Source: Streptomyces sp. NBC_01471 (lineage in GTDB: Bacteria > Actinomycetota > Actinomycetes > Streptomycetales > Streptomycetaceae). Taken from it: a stretch of DNA of 64,000 bases. The translations under genes were made by a program, and so were the position numbers. Shown here piece by piece: positions 24,068 through 33,298 of the stretch (its first letter is position 1; each line of letters starts with the position of its first letter). The stretch spans positions 930,001 to 994,000 of the forward strand of contig NZ_CP109450.1 in assembly GCF_041438865.1 (NCBI RefSeq). The letters run 5' to 3'. A model generated the notes under the pieces. The model made no database searches. It saw nothing but the letters and a program-made list of their open reading frames with translations, and had not been told where the DNA came from.

Positions 24068-25533
24068 CAATACCGCTGTTTTAGGGTGTTTTCAGTCGTC
24101 TACTGGTGGGTTTGGTGGGCGGGATGAGTGTGACTGTGACAGCTGGTGGGCGTGGTGGGTTGCGGTGGTGGGTGTGTTTGAGGTGCCAGTTAGACATCTT
24201 GCGTTTGATGACGCGGGGGTTGGTGCGTGGTCTGCGAGGGGGCAGGAGTCGTTCCAGCAGTTCACGGCTGGTGTGGGTGAGGGCCCCTGCCGGCCGTGAG
24301 GGGGGAAAGTGCCGCCTGGTCGGTGACGTGGCGGCGGGCGGCGTTCAGCGTGCGGGTGAAGGAGATCCGGTCGGGGTCGAGGCCGGCCCGGTGGGCGGTG
24401 TCGTGTATGACGTCCCGCAGAGCATGGTGGACCAGGAGAAATCCGTAGATCTCCTGCTCGACACCGTCGGGATACTGCGAGCGCAGGACCAGCTCGCGAC
24501 CGCCCTGGTGGGTTTTGATCTCGTCGAGGGTGTTCTCGATCTCCCACCTCTGGTGATACAGAGCGGCGAGTTCGACGGCGGGTGCCTGGACCGGATCGCA
24601 GACGGTGGTGATGAGCCGGTACTCCGTGTCGTCGCCCGGGCCGAGGGTGTACTCGATCACCCGGACCGTGGCCGGATCACGGCGGGCGCGATCGCCGGTG
24701 GCCGCGATCTGGGACAGGTAGGAACCGTCGCCGAGGTGCTCAAGCACCGGGAGCACGATGTTCTTGCGAACCCGCCACAGCAGGTCGGCACCTGTTCCGG
24801 AAGCTTCCTGCCACAGGTCGAAGCCCGTGATTCCGCGGTCGGCCATTACCAGCATGCCCGGTCCGAGCCGGTCCAACAGCTCAGGAATCAGCTGCTGTTC
24901 GTGTCTCGACAGTGGCCCGGTGGCCGCGGCGAACACCGCATGCGTCCCGCACTCCACCAGTGCAGCCACTCGAACCTGCGGATACGCACTCCGCTGCTGT
25001 CCCCGCCCCGAACCCGGCCGGCCGAAGAACCCGCCATTGGCTTCGGTGTCCGGGACGTCGAAGACAGTGCCGTCCACCGCGACCAGCCGCCAATGCCGGT
25101 ACCAGGCACCGGCCGTATCCTCAGCCGCGACCGGCCGACATACCCGAGCGAACAGCGCCTTCAACGGCTCTGGCCCCAGCCGCCCGCGAGCCCGGGCAAT
25201 CGCCGCTGTCGTCGGCACCCTCCACGGCTTCTCCCACCGCCGAACCCGCTCCAGCCCCTGCGTCAGCAGCCGGGCCACCTCCTCATACCCCTGCCCGGAG
25301 AACAGACACATCGCGAGCACGAAGTACACCACCACCCGCGCCGGCAACAACCGCGACCGCTCTTCTACACGACCGCACTCGACGACCACCTCGTCCACCA
25401 ACTCAGGCGGGAACACCCGCGTCAACACACCCAGAGCGATACGGTCCGACAACCGCTCACCCGACGACTTCACCTGTCCAGGCCTTGGCACACCACACCC
25501 AACGACCCACCACCCCCAAAGTCACCGGTATTG
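24068..25533 (-). mobile_element. IS4-family insertion sequence
   Basis: 1466-bp element with inverted ends CAATACCGCTG... (24068 on) and CAATACCGGTG... (25533 leftward on the other strand), flanked by a 9-10 bp direct repeat, the length expected for IS4-family insertions. It carries one intact transposase gene. It is the best-preserved mobile element in the window and therefore probably among the most recent arrivals. Confidence 0.85.
24262..25491 (-). CDS. IS4-family transposase
   Basis: 409-residue DDE transposase. Catalytic residues are in RLVAVDGTVFDVPDT (Asp), LVMADRGITGFDLW (Asp) and YHQRWEIENTLDEIK, which fits the IS4 signature Y-x2-R-x3-E-x6-K exactly. A beta-strand insertion domain lies between the second Asp and the Glu. 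The N-terminal FPPELVDEVVVECGRVEERSR is typical of the Streptomyces versions. The frame is intact from GTG 25491. Likely functional. Confidence 0.92.
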   Translation of the reverse strand: MPRPGQVKSSGERLSDRIALGVLTRVFPPELVDEVVVECGRVEERSRLLPARVVVYFVLAMCLFSGQGYEEVARLLTQGLERVRRWEKPWRVPTTAAIARARGRLGPEPLKALFARVCRPVAAEDTAGAWYRHWRLVAVDGTVFDVPDTEANGGFFGRPGSGRGQQRSAYPQVRVAALVECGTHAVFAAATGPLSRHEQQLIPELLDRLGPGMLVMADRGITGFDLWQEASGTGADLLWRVRKNIVLPVLEHLGDGSYLSQIAATGDRARRDPATVRVIEYTLGPGDDTEYRLITTVCDPVQAPAVELAALYHQRWEIENTLDEIKTHQGGRELVLRSQYPDGVEQEIYGFLLVHHALRDVIHDTAHRAGLDPDRISFTRTLNAARRHVTDQAALSPLTAGRGPHPHQP

Positions 25534-25536
25534 CCT

Positions 25537-26673
25537 CTAGGCCCGGTTTTCCCGGGCCGTCACCCACGCGGCGAAGTCCTCGACGCCGCCGATGAGCGCC
25601 TCAAACCGGAATGAGTGGAAGAGGTCGAAAGCGTGGTGGGCACCCGGTAGTTCGACGTACACGATCGGCGAGGTGGAGACCGACCCCAGAGCGGTGACAA
25701 GAGCCCTGGGGTTCTCCGTGTCCACCAGCTCGTCCAGGTCCCCGTGCGCGATGAAGAATGGTGGTGCATCCGTCCGGACGAGGTTCACCGGCGAGGTCGC
25801 CGGGTCGCCGTCGAAGTACTCCGCGAGAAAACCGTTGAGCACGACGGCGGCGGTCACGGAGGTGTCCGCCTCCTCGAACCCGGGCTGGTAGGCCGGCTCA
25901 TTGGGGGTGAGTGCTGCCTGAGCCGCCATGTGCCCACCCGCGGAGCTCCCCGCCACGAACACGGCCGCCGCAGGCGCCGCGCCGTACTCCGCTGCGTGTT
26001 CGCGCGCCCAGGAGATGACCTTCTTCGCGTCGATCAGATGGGCGGGATGCGGGAAGTCGGGGCGCAGCCGGTAGTTGGCGCTGATGCAGACCCAGCCCTG
26101 GCTGGCGAGCCGGTAGAGCAGGGGCAGCGACTGAGTGTTCTTCCGACCCTGGTCGTAGTGGCCACCATGGAAGTGGATCATTACGGAGCCGCCCTCGGGG
26201 CGTGAGCGGTGGTGGTAGACGTCGAGGAGGTTGCGACGGCCTGCGTCCCCGTAGCTGAGGTTGCCCACCCTCTTGACGTCAGGGCGGCGGCGAAGGACGG
26301 GCCTGAGCAGAATGCGTGCCAGCGGCGGCCGGCGGCGCGTCCCCGTCCCGACGCCGAGCGCGTCGTCCAAGGCGACACGCACCACGGACGCCGCCCGCAT
26401 TCCGCGCAGGGTGACCACCACAAACCCGGCAGCCGCGGCCCCTGCCACCCCGACGTTCACCCGGTCGGAGGTCGTGGTGATGTCGCCCTCGGAGAAGGCC
26501 AGTGCCGTAGAGGCCACCAACGCGTAGAGAGCGAGGTGCGGGATCTCGTTGAAGACCAGGCCGAGCCGGTAGCTGAAGTAGAAGAGCGGTTTCGGCCCGC
26601 GTATGCGAGCCAGACAGAACACCACGATCAGTACGGCCAACACCACGGTCACCAGATAGCCCACAGCCACCAC
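25537..26673 (-). CDS. alpha/beta hydrolase (HSL/BD-FAE-like) with N-terminal membrane helices
   Basis: 378-residue protein. Residues 1-~80 hold two or three hydrophobic helices (YLVTVVLAVLIVVFCLARIR, then IPHLALYALVASTALAF). Residues ~140-375 are an esterase/lipase of the hormone-sensitive-lipase class: oxyanion HFHGGHY, nucleophile GSSAGGHMA, acid in HGDLDELVD, His in PGAHHAFD. I place the start at GTG 26673 after GGGGTGAT; the frame stays open upstream only because it runs into IS5 debris (MLIEPLRLACG). The TAG stop lies in the IS4 target duplication. Both flanks are IS, so the gene is isolated. Substrate unknown. Confidence 0.8.
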   Translation of the reverse strand: MVAVGYLVTVVLAVLIVVFCLARIRGPKPLFYFSYRLGLVFNEIPHLALYALVASTALAFSEGDITTTSDRVNVGVAGAAAAGFVVVTLRGMRAASVVRVALDDALGVGTGTRRRPPLARILLRPVLRRRPDVKRVGNLSYGDAGRRNLLDVYHHRSRPEGGSVMIHFHGGHYDQGRKNTQSLPLLYRLASQGWVCISANYRLRPDFPHPAHLIDAKKVISWAREHAAEYGAAPAAAVFVAGSSAGGHMAAQAALTPNEPAYQPGFEEADTSVTAAVVLNGFLAEYFDGDPATSPVNLVRTDAPPFFIAHGDLDELVDTENPRALVTALGSVSTSPIVYVELPGAHHAFDLFHSFRFEALIGGVEDFAAWVTARENRA

Positions 26674-26774
26674 ATCACCCCGTTCGACAGTCGACCTGAC
26701 AATCCCCTTCTGTGGTACCACGGTTGGGATGACGCGGGAGGTGAAGTGCTCGCTTCGAAGGTGCACTTGAGGTA

Positions 26775-26927
26775 GCTGCCCGTCCAAGCCGCAGGCAAGG
26801 CGCAACGGTTCGATCAGCACCCAGAGTTCGTCGTCCAGGGTCGAGTACCCACACCCTCAGAACGGCCAAATCGTCTCACCGGCGACGCCCCACCCGCACA
26901 CTTCAGCAAGATCGTGTTACGAGTTCT
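26775..26927 (-). mobile_element. IS5-type element remnant (5' end of transposase plus terminal repeat)
   Basis: The end AGAACTCGTAACACGATC (26927 leftward, other strand) matches the left end of the IS5 element at 23166 in 17 of 18 bases. The following ~140 bp resembles that element's transposase start region, including a degraded LIEPL motif. It is truncated next to the hydrolase gene. Confidence 0.7.
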
Positions 26928-27147
26928 AAAGGCATGAAAGAACTTCCTGCTCGCCGCCGGAGCCCCAACGACCCGCTGATCTTCGAAGATGGCGTCACCA
27001 AACCGTTTGTGTCCTGGTAGCAGGGACGGGGCAAATACTCGCCGATGCCATCGGATTACAGCGCCGGAGTCCCTGAGCTTGGACCAGCGTCCGTCACAGG
27101 CCCCGCTAGCAAGCGACGGCGGCCTCGGCGCAAGGGCCGTTTCATCT

Positions 27148-27234
27148 GAGAGCTGGGCAACAAAGCCCGAGAGCGCCGGTTAGCCAAACCGGCCTTCCCG
27201 CGCACCGTAGATACCTCGTCCTGGCTTCGAGCAG
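27148..27234. repeat. dispersed hairpin repeat, copy A
   Basis: About 87 bp roughly 80% identical, in the same orientation, to 33117-33203. It begins GAGAGCTGGGCAACA and contains GCCGGTT-AGCCA-AACCGGC (27175-27193), a 7-bp stem with a 5-base loop. Its outer stem is degraded compared with copy B. Confidence 0.65.
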
Positions 27235-27495
27235 ATCGCCGACGCCGTCAAGGCGGCAGACGCCGCCGCCAGGACCGGCATTGGCTTCGCCGATGCCTAC
27301 AAGGCCCTGCGGACCCTCGGCCTTCCCGAGGACATCGTCGCCCGTCTCGGCTTCAAGGGGCTTGATAAACCTGTTGAATTCTGCCTCAGGACCCGGGCCC
27401 GTGCGCTTCTGGTTTCCCGGGCGTCGGTAGCCGGCGAGGGATGCCCCACGGGCCTGATCGGCTACAACAGCGATGAACTGGGCCAGCCTCGCTGA
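27211..27495 (+). pseudogene. start-less coding remnant
   Basis: An open stretch of 94 codons before a TGA, directly after an in-frame TAG, with no ATG/GTG/TTG start I could find. The central part reads EQIADAVKAADAAARTGIGF and YKALRTLGLPEDIVARLGF, convincingly protein-like. I do not recognise the family. It looks like the surviving tail of a gene destroyed by the surrounding insertions. Confidence 0.5.
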
Positions 27496-27601
27496 CGCCG
27501 CTCTATACGGGTGACAGCGAGGCTGATGTGGGACTCGTCTCTGATGGGCGCTGGCGTCACGCGGCGGTGTGGCGAGGGCAGCCCTACGGAGAGCCGCCCA
27601 A

Positions 27602-27800
27602 TCAGCCGATCAGCCAGATCTGCAGCTTGTTGGGCTTGTAGGTGAAGGTGCGCAGCTTGACCGGTACGTCCTGGCCATAATGTGCTCGGTGTCCACGCCC
27701 AGGCACTTCTTCGTGAAGTTGTCTCTGAGCTGGTAGCCGCCAGGGACCTGGGTCATGAACCAGTCCTCACTAACGCCGCCGCCGTAGCACTCATCGCCTG
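27602..27800 (-). pseudogene. 3' remnant of a secreted/ricin-like protein gene, frameshifted
   Basis: Leftward fragment with EEPACVSGDECYGGGVSEDW, then GGYQLRDNFTKKCLGVDTEH in one frame, and YGQDVPVKLRTFTYKPNKLQ ending in WLIG-stop in another. The two join after a small deletion near 27680. Paired cysteines and the N-F-x-x-K-C-L-G-V pattern recall ricin-type beta-trefoil or other exported proteins, but the piece is too short to be sure. Confidence 0.5.
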
Positions 27801-27954
27801 AGACACAAGCCGGTTCCTCCAGGCACGGTGCACCTCTGGCACCCGGCCGGCACACACTGGGGAAGTCCGAGGCTCTGCGCGTGGGTGCTCGGCGCGAGGT
27901 CGAGCTGCCGGGTAAGTCGATGCCTCCCACAGCCGGCTCGGCCCGTCTTCCTGT

Positions 27955-29335
27955 CTGACCAGGCGTGCGGACGCGCTGTTCGAACTCGCGGACGCGGTGT
28001 TGTGCGCGGACGGGCCGGTCCGGTCGCTGGTGGAACTGTCGCTGGTCGGTGAACACCGTCGCGGGCACGGTGGGCTCTACGATGCCCTGTCCGCAGGCCG
28101 GGTCGATGTGGCCCGGCTGCGACGGGCTCTGGCCGGGGTGCCTTTGCCGCGGGCGGCGGACGGGCGGCTGGTCCTGGCCGCCGACCTGACCTGCTGGCTG
28201 CGGCCCAGCGCTCACACCTCACCGCAGCGGATCCTGTGCCATACCTATGGGCGGGGCAAGGACCAGCACATTCCCGTTCCCGGCTGGCCCTGCTCGGTGA
28301 CTGCGCGCTGGAGACGGGCCGCAGTTCCTGGCCCGCACCGCTGGACGCACTACGACTGGCGCCTGGCGATGACGCAGCCACTGTCACGGCCCGGCAGATG
28401 CGCGAGTTGGTCGAGCGACTGGTCGCGGTCGGTCAGTGGACGGACAGCGATCCGTCGATCCTAATCGTGGTGGATGCCGGCTACGACGTTCCCCGCCTGG
28501 CGATCCTTCTGAAAGATCTCCCGGTGCGGGTGCTGGGCCGGATGCGTTCGGACCGCGTGCTGCGACGTGCGGTCCCCTGCCGCGAGCCCGGTGGCCGAGG
28601 GCGGCCACCCCGCCACGGCGGCGAGTTCGTCTTCGGTGACCCGGCCACCTGCAACACTCCCGACGTCCAGACGGTGACGGCGACCCGCCTTTACGGCACC
28701 GCCACCGCGCGGGCCTGGGACCGCCTGCACCCGAGACTGACCCATCGTTCGGCCTGGACGGCCCAGCTGGGTGCACTGCCGGTCATCGAGGGCACCGTGA
28801 TCCGTCTTCACGTCGAGCACCTGCCCAGCGGAGCCACACTGAAGCCGGTCTGGCTGTGGTGGTCCGGCACCGGCGCCACCGAATCCGATGTCGACCTGCT
28901 CTGGCAGGCACTCCTGCGGCGCTTCGACATCGAGTACACCTTCCGCCTGTTCAAGCAGACGCTCGGCTGGACCTGCCCGAAGATCCGCACCCCCGAAGCC
29001 TCAGACCGGTGAACCTGGCTGATCCTCGCGGTTTTCACCCAGCTCCGAATCGCCCGTCCTCTGGCAGCCGACCTCCGCAGGCCGTGGGAGAAACCGACCC
29101 CACCCGACAGACTCACCCCAGCACGCGTCCGCCGAAACTTCCGGAACCTCCGCCCGAAGGCCGCCTGCCCGGCCAGAGCACCGAAATCCTCGCGGCCAGG
29201 CCCAGGACGACCACCCGGCCGCAGGAACAACCAACCCACCACACGCTATGACGTGCACACAGTCGGCAAACCAGGCCCCGCGAAACAACGGACGAAGAAG
29301 TCAACGACCCCTCGCCCACGCCGCACAGGTTAAAG
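27955..29335 (+). pseudogene. decayed DDE transposase (Streptomyces IS701/IS4-like type)
   Basis: Recognisable from ADALFELADAVLCADG through LVLAADLTCWLRPSAHTSPQ (first Asp), LIVVDAGYDVPRLAILL (second Asp) to RRFDIEYTFRLFKQTLGWT (Glu). A frameshift near 28290 breaks the frame after HIPVPGWP, and a TGA at 29010-29012 replaces a Trp codon before TWLILAVFTQLRIA. The N-terminus also appears to lack its start. Not functional. Terminal repeats not identified. Confidence 0.78.
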
Positions 29336-29346
29336 ACCAAGCTAAG

Positions 29347-31037
29347 GGCTTGCAGATCATCAAGGTGTTGCCTGCTGCCCCGTAGCTCGTTGATGTGGTA
29401 TGCGCATCCCGGATGAGATCTCTGCCCAACTCGCGATGATATTTGGGGTGTTGTTCCCACATCTGGATGAGCGGCGACGACGGCTGCTGATGGCCGCAGA
29501 GGCCCGTGTTCTGGGACACGGTGGTGTTCGGGCTGTCGCGCGGGCGGCCTCGGTGAGTGAGACCACGGTCCGCAAGGGCGTATGCGAGCTGGAGGCCGGC
29601 GAGGAGCCCCTGGGGCGGGTGCGACGGCCGGGCGGAGGCCGCAAGAGGGTCGCAGATCTCGATCCGGGGCTGCGGCCGGCTCTCCTGGCGCTTGTCGAGC
29701 CGGACGAGCGGGGGCGATCCGATGTCGCCGCTGCGGTGGACGGTGAAGTCGACCCGCACGCTGGCGCGGGAGCTCGCCCGGACGGGACACAAAGTCAGTG
29801 CGGACACCGTCGCGGACCTGCTGCGGGAGGAAGGCTTCAGTCTGCAGGCCAACGCCAAGACCATCGAGGGAAGCCAACATCCCGACCGGGATGCGCAGTT
29901 CCGCCATCTCAACGAGCAGGCCCGTGATCACCGGGACGGCCAGACGGTGATCAGCGTGGACACCAAGAAGAAAGAGCTCGCCGGCGAGTTCAAGAACAAC
30001 GGCCGCCAGTGGCGGCCTGCCGCTGATCCGGCGCCGGTGAACGTCCATCACTTCGCCGACCCCCAGCTGGGAAAGGCCGTCCCGTACGGGATCTACGACC
30101 TCGCGGCGAACACCGGCTGGGTCAACGTGGGCACCGATCACGACACCGCCGCCTTCGCGGTGGAATCGATCCGCCGCTGGTGGTGCGGCCAGGGTCGGGT
30201 CGCCTACCCGCAGGCGACGCGTCTGCTCATTCGCCGACGCGGGCGGCTCGAACGGCTACCGCACCCGGGCCTGGAAGCTCGAACTTGCCCGGCTCGCGGC
30301 CGAAACGGGACTGACGCTCACCGTGTGTCATCTGCCGCCAGGCACATCGAAGTGGAACAAGATCGAGCACCGGCTCTTCTCGCACATCACCATGAACTGG
30401 CACGGCCGCCCGCTGACCAGCCATGAAGTCATTGTCCAGTCCATCGCCGCGACCACCACCCGCACCGGACTGCGTGTCATGGCCGAGCTGGACACCAACG
30501 TCTACTCCACCGGAGTGAAGATCGGCGACGCGGAGACGGCGTCCCTGCCACTGACCCGACACGCCTTCCACGGCGACTGGAACTATGCCCTGCACCCCCG
30601 GCCCTGCCCAGCCATCCCGGCACCGCGGGCTCCGCAGAAACCGGCCCCGGAGTGGGACCACGCTCTTCTGTCTGACCCCGCCCTGACCGGCATGTCCCGG
30701 CAGCAACTGAGCGATCTCACCGGCACTTTGGCCCTCCACGGCAACGTCAAGCGCGGCCGCCCGCCCCGGCTGGACTTCCCCGACCAGGTCCTGGCAGCCA
30801 TCCTTCACCTGCGGGTCGCCCTGGCCGCGGAACCCCTCGCCGTGCTGTTCGACAGCAGTCGGACCGCCATGCACCGCACCCTGCTGAAGATCAGGACGCT
30901 ACTGAAGGCGCACAGCATCGTCATCCCGCCGGCAACCACTCCGCCCTCTGCCCTCACAGCCCTCCAGGCCCGGGTCCGAGCCCTGAGCAGTGACCCCAGC
31001 AGCTTGATCAAGACGACGTGTTGATCATCTGCAAGCC
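29347..31037 (+). mobile_element. ISAzo13-like insertion sequence, inactivated
   Basis: About 1.7 kb bounded by inverted ends GGCTTGCAGATCATCAAGG (left, from 29347) and GGCTTGCAGATGATCAACA (right, read leftward from 31037). Its single transposase gene carries two frameshifts. No target duplication was recognised. Confidence 0.75.
29400..31024 (+). pseudogene. ISAzo13-family transposase, two frameshifts
   Basis: Spans about 541 codons, the family length. Frame 1 covers the N-terminal HTH (VRAVARAASVSETTVRKG). It breaks at a five-G run (29710-29714), where four G would restore DERGDP. Frame 2 covers LARELARTGHKVSADTVADL to YGIYDLAANTGWVNVGTDHD. It breaks near 30229, where two bases are missing from Leu-Leu-Ile-Thr-Ala-Asp-Ala-Gly. 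Frame 3 covers HLPPGTSKWNKIEHRLFSHI and the C-terminus. Each break looks like a simple indel. Confidence 0.82.
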
Positions 31038-31148
31038 GTTAGGTCCGGCCTCAACCGTGGCGCTCGTCGTCGGCGGTCGGACACTGGAGTACCGCATACT
31101 CCCCTACCTGGCAGAGCGGTACTCCTTCGAGGTGAGCCTGGTCGTCCG

Positions 31149-31499
31149 CTAGCGGGCACGGGCCGTGCGGCGGTGCAGGTGGAGGGCCAGGGCGAGCAGA
31201 GCGAGAGGGGCGGCCACGGTCAGAGCGCCGAAGGCCATGGACTTTCGGGCGGCGACCACAGCGGTGCAACCGGACGTGCCGAGTTCGGAGCCGTAATTAC
31301 GCTTCTTGAAAGCCTGCCGGTCGAACAGCGCGGGCGCGCCGCACGATATCGGCTCTGGCAAGTTCCCGTTGTTGTCGAAGGACGGCGGGAAGAGGCTCAG
31401 GCCGAGCGCCAGCAGGAGGGCGCCGATCGTAGGGATCGCGAAGATCCAGGCCCCGATGAGCAGGTAACGGTTGGTCCGGGGCGCATCCGTGTCGGTCAC
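31149..31499 (-). CDS. small two-helix membrane protein, hypothetical
   Basis: 116-residue protein with helices at ~13-35 (LLIGAWIFAIPTIGALLLALG) and ~85-105 (ALTVAAPLALLALALHLH) and a central extracytoplasmic-looking loop with two cysteines. GTG 31499 is the likely start. No family recognised. It sits between the ISAzo13-like element and an IS5 fragment and may itself be a stranded survivor. Confidence 0.6.
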   Translation of the reverse strand: MTDTDAPRTNRYLLIGAWIFAIPTIGALLLALGLSLFPPSFDNNGNLPEPISCGAPALFDRQAFKKRNYGSELGTSGCTAVVAARKSMAFGALTVAAPLALLALALHLHRRTARAR

Positions 31500-31599
31500 G
31501 CCGGAAAATGGTACGTCCTGGGCATGACCTTGGGTACGGCGGGGCTCATGAACCATGTCTCTCATTGGCCCACAGCCCCTGCGCCACTGAGCATCCGCG

Positions 31600-31830
31600 T
31601 ACCGGCGTCTCGTCCGCGCACGCGGGATCACCCCCAAGATCGCCCGCCGCGGCACCCCGCACGGCTCGGGACTGGGCAAAACCAGGTGGGTCGTCGAGCC
31701 GACCTTCGCCTGGCTCCACCAGTTCAAACAACTGCGCATCCACTACGAGATACGCGCCGACCTCCACGTCGGACTACTCCAACTTGGCGGCAGCGGCATC
31801 TGTTTGAGACGGCTCAGAATCTCATTCTGA
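31600..31830 (+). pseudogene. C-terminal fragment of an IS5-family transposase
   Basis: 77 codons to TGA reading YRRLVRARGITPKIARRG, then GLGKTRWVVEPTFAWLHQFK and LRIHYEIRADLHVGLL. This is the third catalytic motif region of an IS5-type DDE transposase, of a different subtype from the element at 23.2 kb. The catalytic Glu after VV is kept but the next residue is Pro instead of Arg. The rest of the gene is gone. Confidence 0.75.
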
Positions 31831-31842
31831 AACGATCAGTTA

Positions 31843-32802
31843 TCAGCGCGCGGCGGAATGTGTCGTGACGGCGTGTCGCACGTCCTCGCTGACCAGGTCG
31901 ATGTTCATCATGGCCCCGGTCAGCCCGCCCTGCGCGGCGGCGTCGATGACCTGGGCTCGATGGCCTCGCACGTTTCCTGCCGCCCACACGCCGGGGACAG
32001 CTGTCGCGCCGATCTGGGGGTCGGCGGGCAGGGTCGCACCGATGACCTGGCCGTCCATGTCCTTCTCCTCGGCTTTCAGGCCCAGACCTTCGAGCAAGGA
32101 GTCGACCTTGGCCACCGAGACAGGGAAGACCACGGCTGCCTGGACCGTGATCACGCTGTCACCGACCCGGACGCCGCTGAGCGCGTCGCCGGTGACCTCG
32201 ATACCGGTGACCTTGCCGGGCACCACGGCGATTTGGCGCGCCGCGAGTTCGGTCCGCTGCTCCGCGGTAAGTTCCACGGACTCATTGGTGAACAGAGTGA
32301 CCTTCTCGCTCCACTGGCGCCACAGCTGTGCCTGGTGCAGGGAGGCGGCACCGCTGGCGATCAGACCAATCTCCTTGTCGCGGACCTCATAGCCGTGGCA
32401 GTAGGCGCAGTGCAGCACGTCCACGCCCCAGCGGGCGGCCAGCCCGGGAATGCCAGGCAGCTCGTCGGCGACACCGGTGGCCACCAGCACCCTCCTGGCG
32501 TCGACGGTGGTCTCGTCCGCGAGGGTGACCCGCAGGCCGGTCTCGCTGACACGTTCCACGCCGATCACGGTGGCGTCGCGGATCGTGCCGCCGTACTGCT
32601 CGACCTCGGAGCGGCCGATGGCCAGCAGCTCGCGCGGGTTGACCCCTTCACGTCCGAGATAGCTGTGTACCTGGGTGGCGGGGGCATTTCGGGGTGTGCC
32701 TGCGTCGATGACCAGGACGTCGCGCCGGGCACGGCCCAATGTCACTGCCGCCGCCAGGCCCGCCGGGCCTCCACCAATGATGACTACGTCGTAAGTGCTC
32801 AT
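31843..32802 (-). CDS. thioredoxin-reductase-like FAD/NAD(P) oxidoreductase
   Basis: 319-residue flavoprotein. The N-terminal FAD fold starts MSTYDVVIIGGGPAGLAAAV. The redox centre is CAYCHGYE (C-x2-C, as in class II pyridine nucleotide-disulfide reductases), and GVWAAGNVRGHRAQVIDAAAQG is the C-terminal FAD/dimer motif. The NADPH loop around IGLIASGAASLHQAQLWRQW is less canonical than in TrxB. Candidates are a thioredoxin reductase paralogue or a holothin-type dithiol oxidase, which this shorter class also includes. It lies alone between IS fragments; ATG 32802. Confidence 0.85.
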   Translation of the reverse strand: MSTYDVVIIGGGPAGLAAAVTLGRARRDVLVIDAGTPRNAPATQVHSYLGREGVNPRELLAIGRSEVEQYGGTIRDATVIGVERVSETGLRVTLADETTVDARRVLVATGVADELPGIPGLAARWGVDVLHCAYCHGYEVRDKEIGLIASGAASLHQAQLWRQWSEKVTLFTNESVELTAEQRTELAARQIAVVPGKVTGIEVTGDALSGVRVGDSVITVQAAVVFPVSVAKVDSLLEGLGLKAEEKDMDGQVIGATLPADPQIGATAVPGVWAAGNVRGHRAQVIDAAAQGGLTGAMMNIDLVSEDVRHAVTTHSAAR

Positions 32803-33116
32803 ACTGATGACAGTGCGGCTGCCCCGGGCGTGTCGTGAAGCCTTCATGCTGGAACGGCAACTCGGCGGCCTGGAATCAAGCTCAGGTCTGGAGAAAACCC
32901 CGAGACGCCACGGGCTCCGAGCATAGGCCGGGTCTTCTCCAGTGCGGGCAGGGTGGAACTCCCACTCCGGCATATTGGGGCCGTACGACCTGAAGCTTTG
33001 TTTGACTCACGTCGTGGTGGGACGTCGCGCCAGTCACGGAAGTGGACCTCCAACACCGCAGACGAAGTGCGCCATACCCACCAGGAGCCGCTTCGGAATC
33101 GGTACGACGTCGCACG
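32803..33116. other. upstream region of the flavoprotein gene, no gene
   Basis: About 310 bp with no supported coding region on either strand. It must hold the promoter of the leftward flavoprotein gene. I see no clear operator. Confidence 0.5.
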
Positions 33117-33203
33117 GAGAGCTGGGCAACATAGCCCGGGAATGCCGGTTAGCCAAACCGGCATTCGCGGGCACGATAGTTACCTCGTCGCCGACTTGAG
33201 CAG
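33117..33203. repeat. dispersed hairpin repeat, copy B (better preserved)
   Basis: About 87 bp, ~80% identical to 27148-27234. GAATGCCGGTT (33140-33150) pairs perfectly with AACCGGCATTC (33156-33166) around the loop AGCCA. After one G-G mismatch, GCCCG (33134-33138) pairs with CGGGC (33168-33172). It lies about 95 bp upstream of the HTH gene. It could be a structured RNA, an attachment or terminal site of a mobile element, or a terminator. Confidence 0.7.
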
Positions 33204-33298
33204 TCACCTTGATGCCTCGTCGAGTGGAGAGCCGTATGTGTCCGAAGAGACCGACCGTTCACCACGTCAGAACGCGTCATTACCCCGGGAGCCGCCGC

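Larger units (their letters stand above)
26928..27601. other. scrambled region between IS remnants
   Basis: Apart from repeat copy A and the coding remnant noted separately, this stretch shows no intact gene. Short open frames change phase repeatedly, and base composition is lower in GC than the flanks in places. It reads as accumulated debris. Confidence 0.5.

Noticed and set aside
27955..31037. Possible defence island between 28 and 31 kb
   Set aside because: The open frames resolve into two decayed insertion sequences with DDE motifs and, for the second, matched terminal repeats.
33117..33203. Hairpin repeat as a tRNA or tRNA fragment
   Set aside because: The fold is one long interrupted stem; no cloverleaf, T-loop consensus or CCA end can be drawn.
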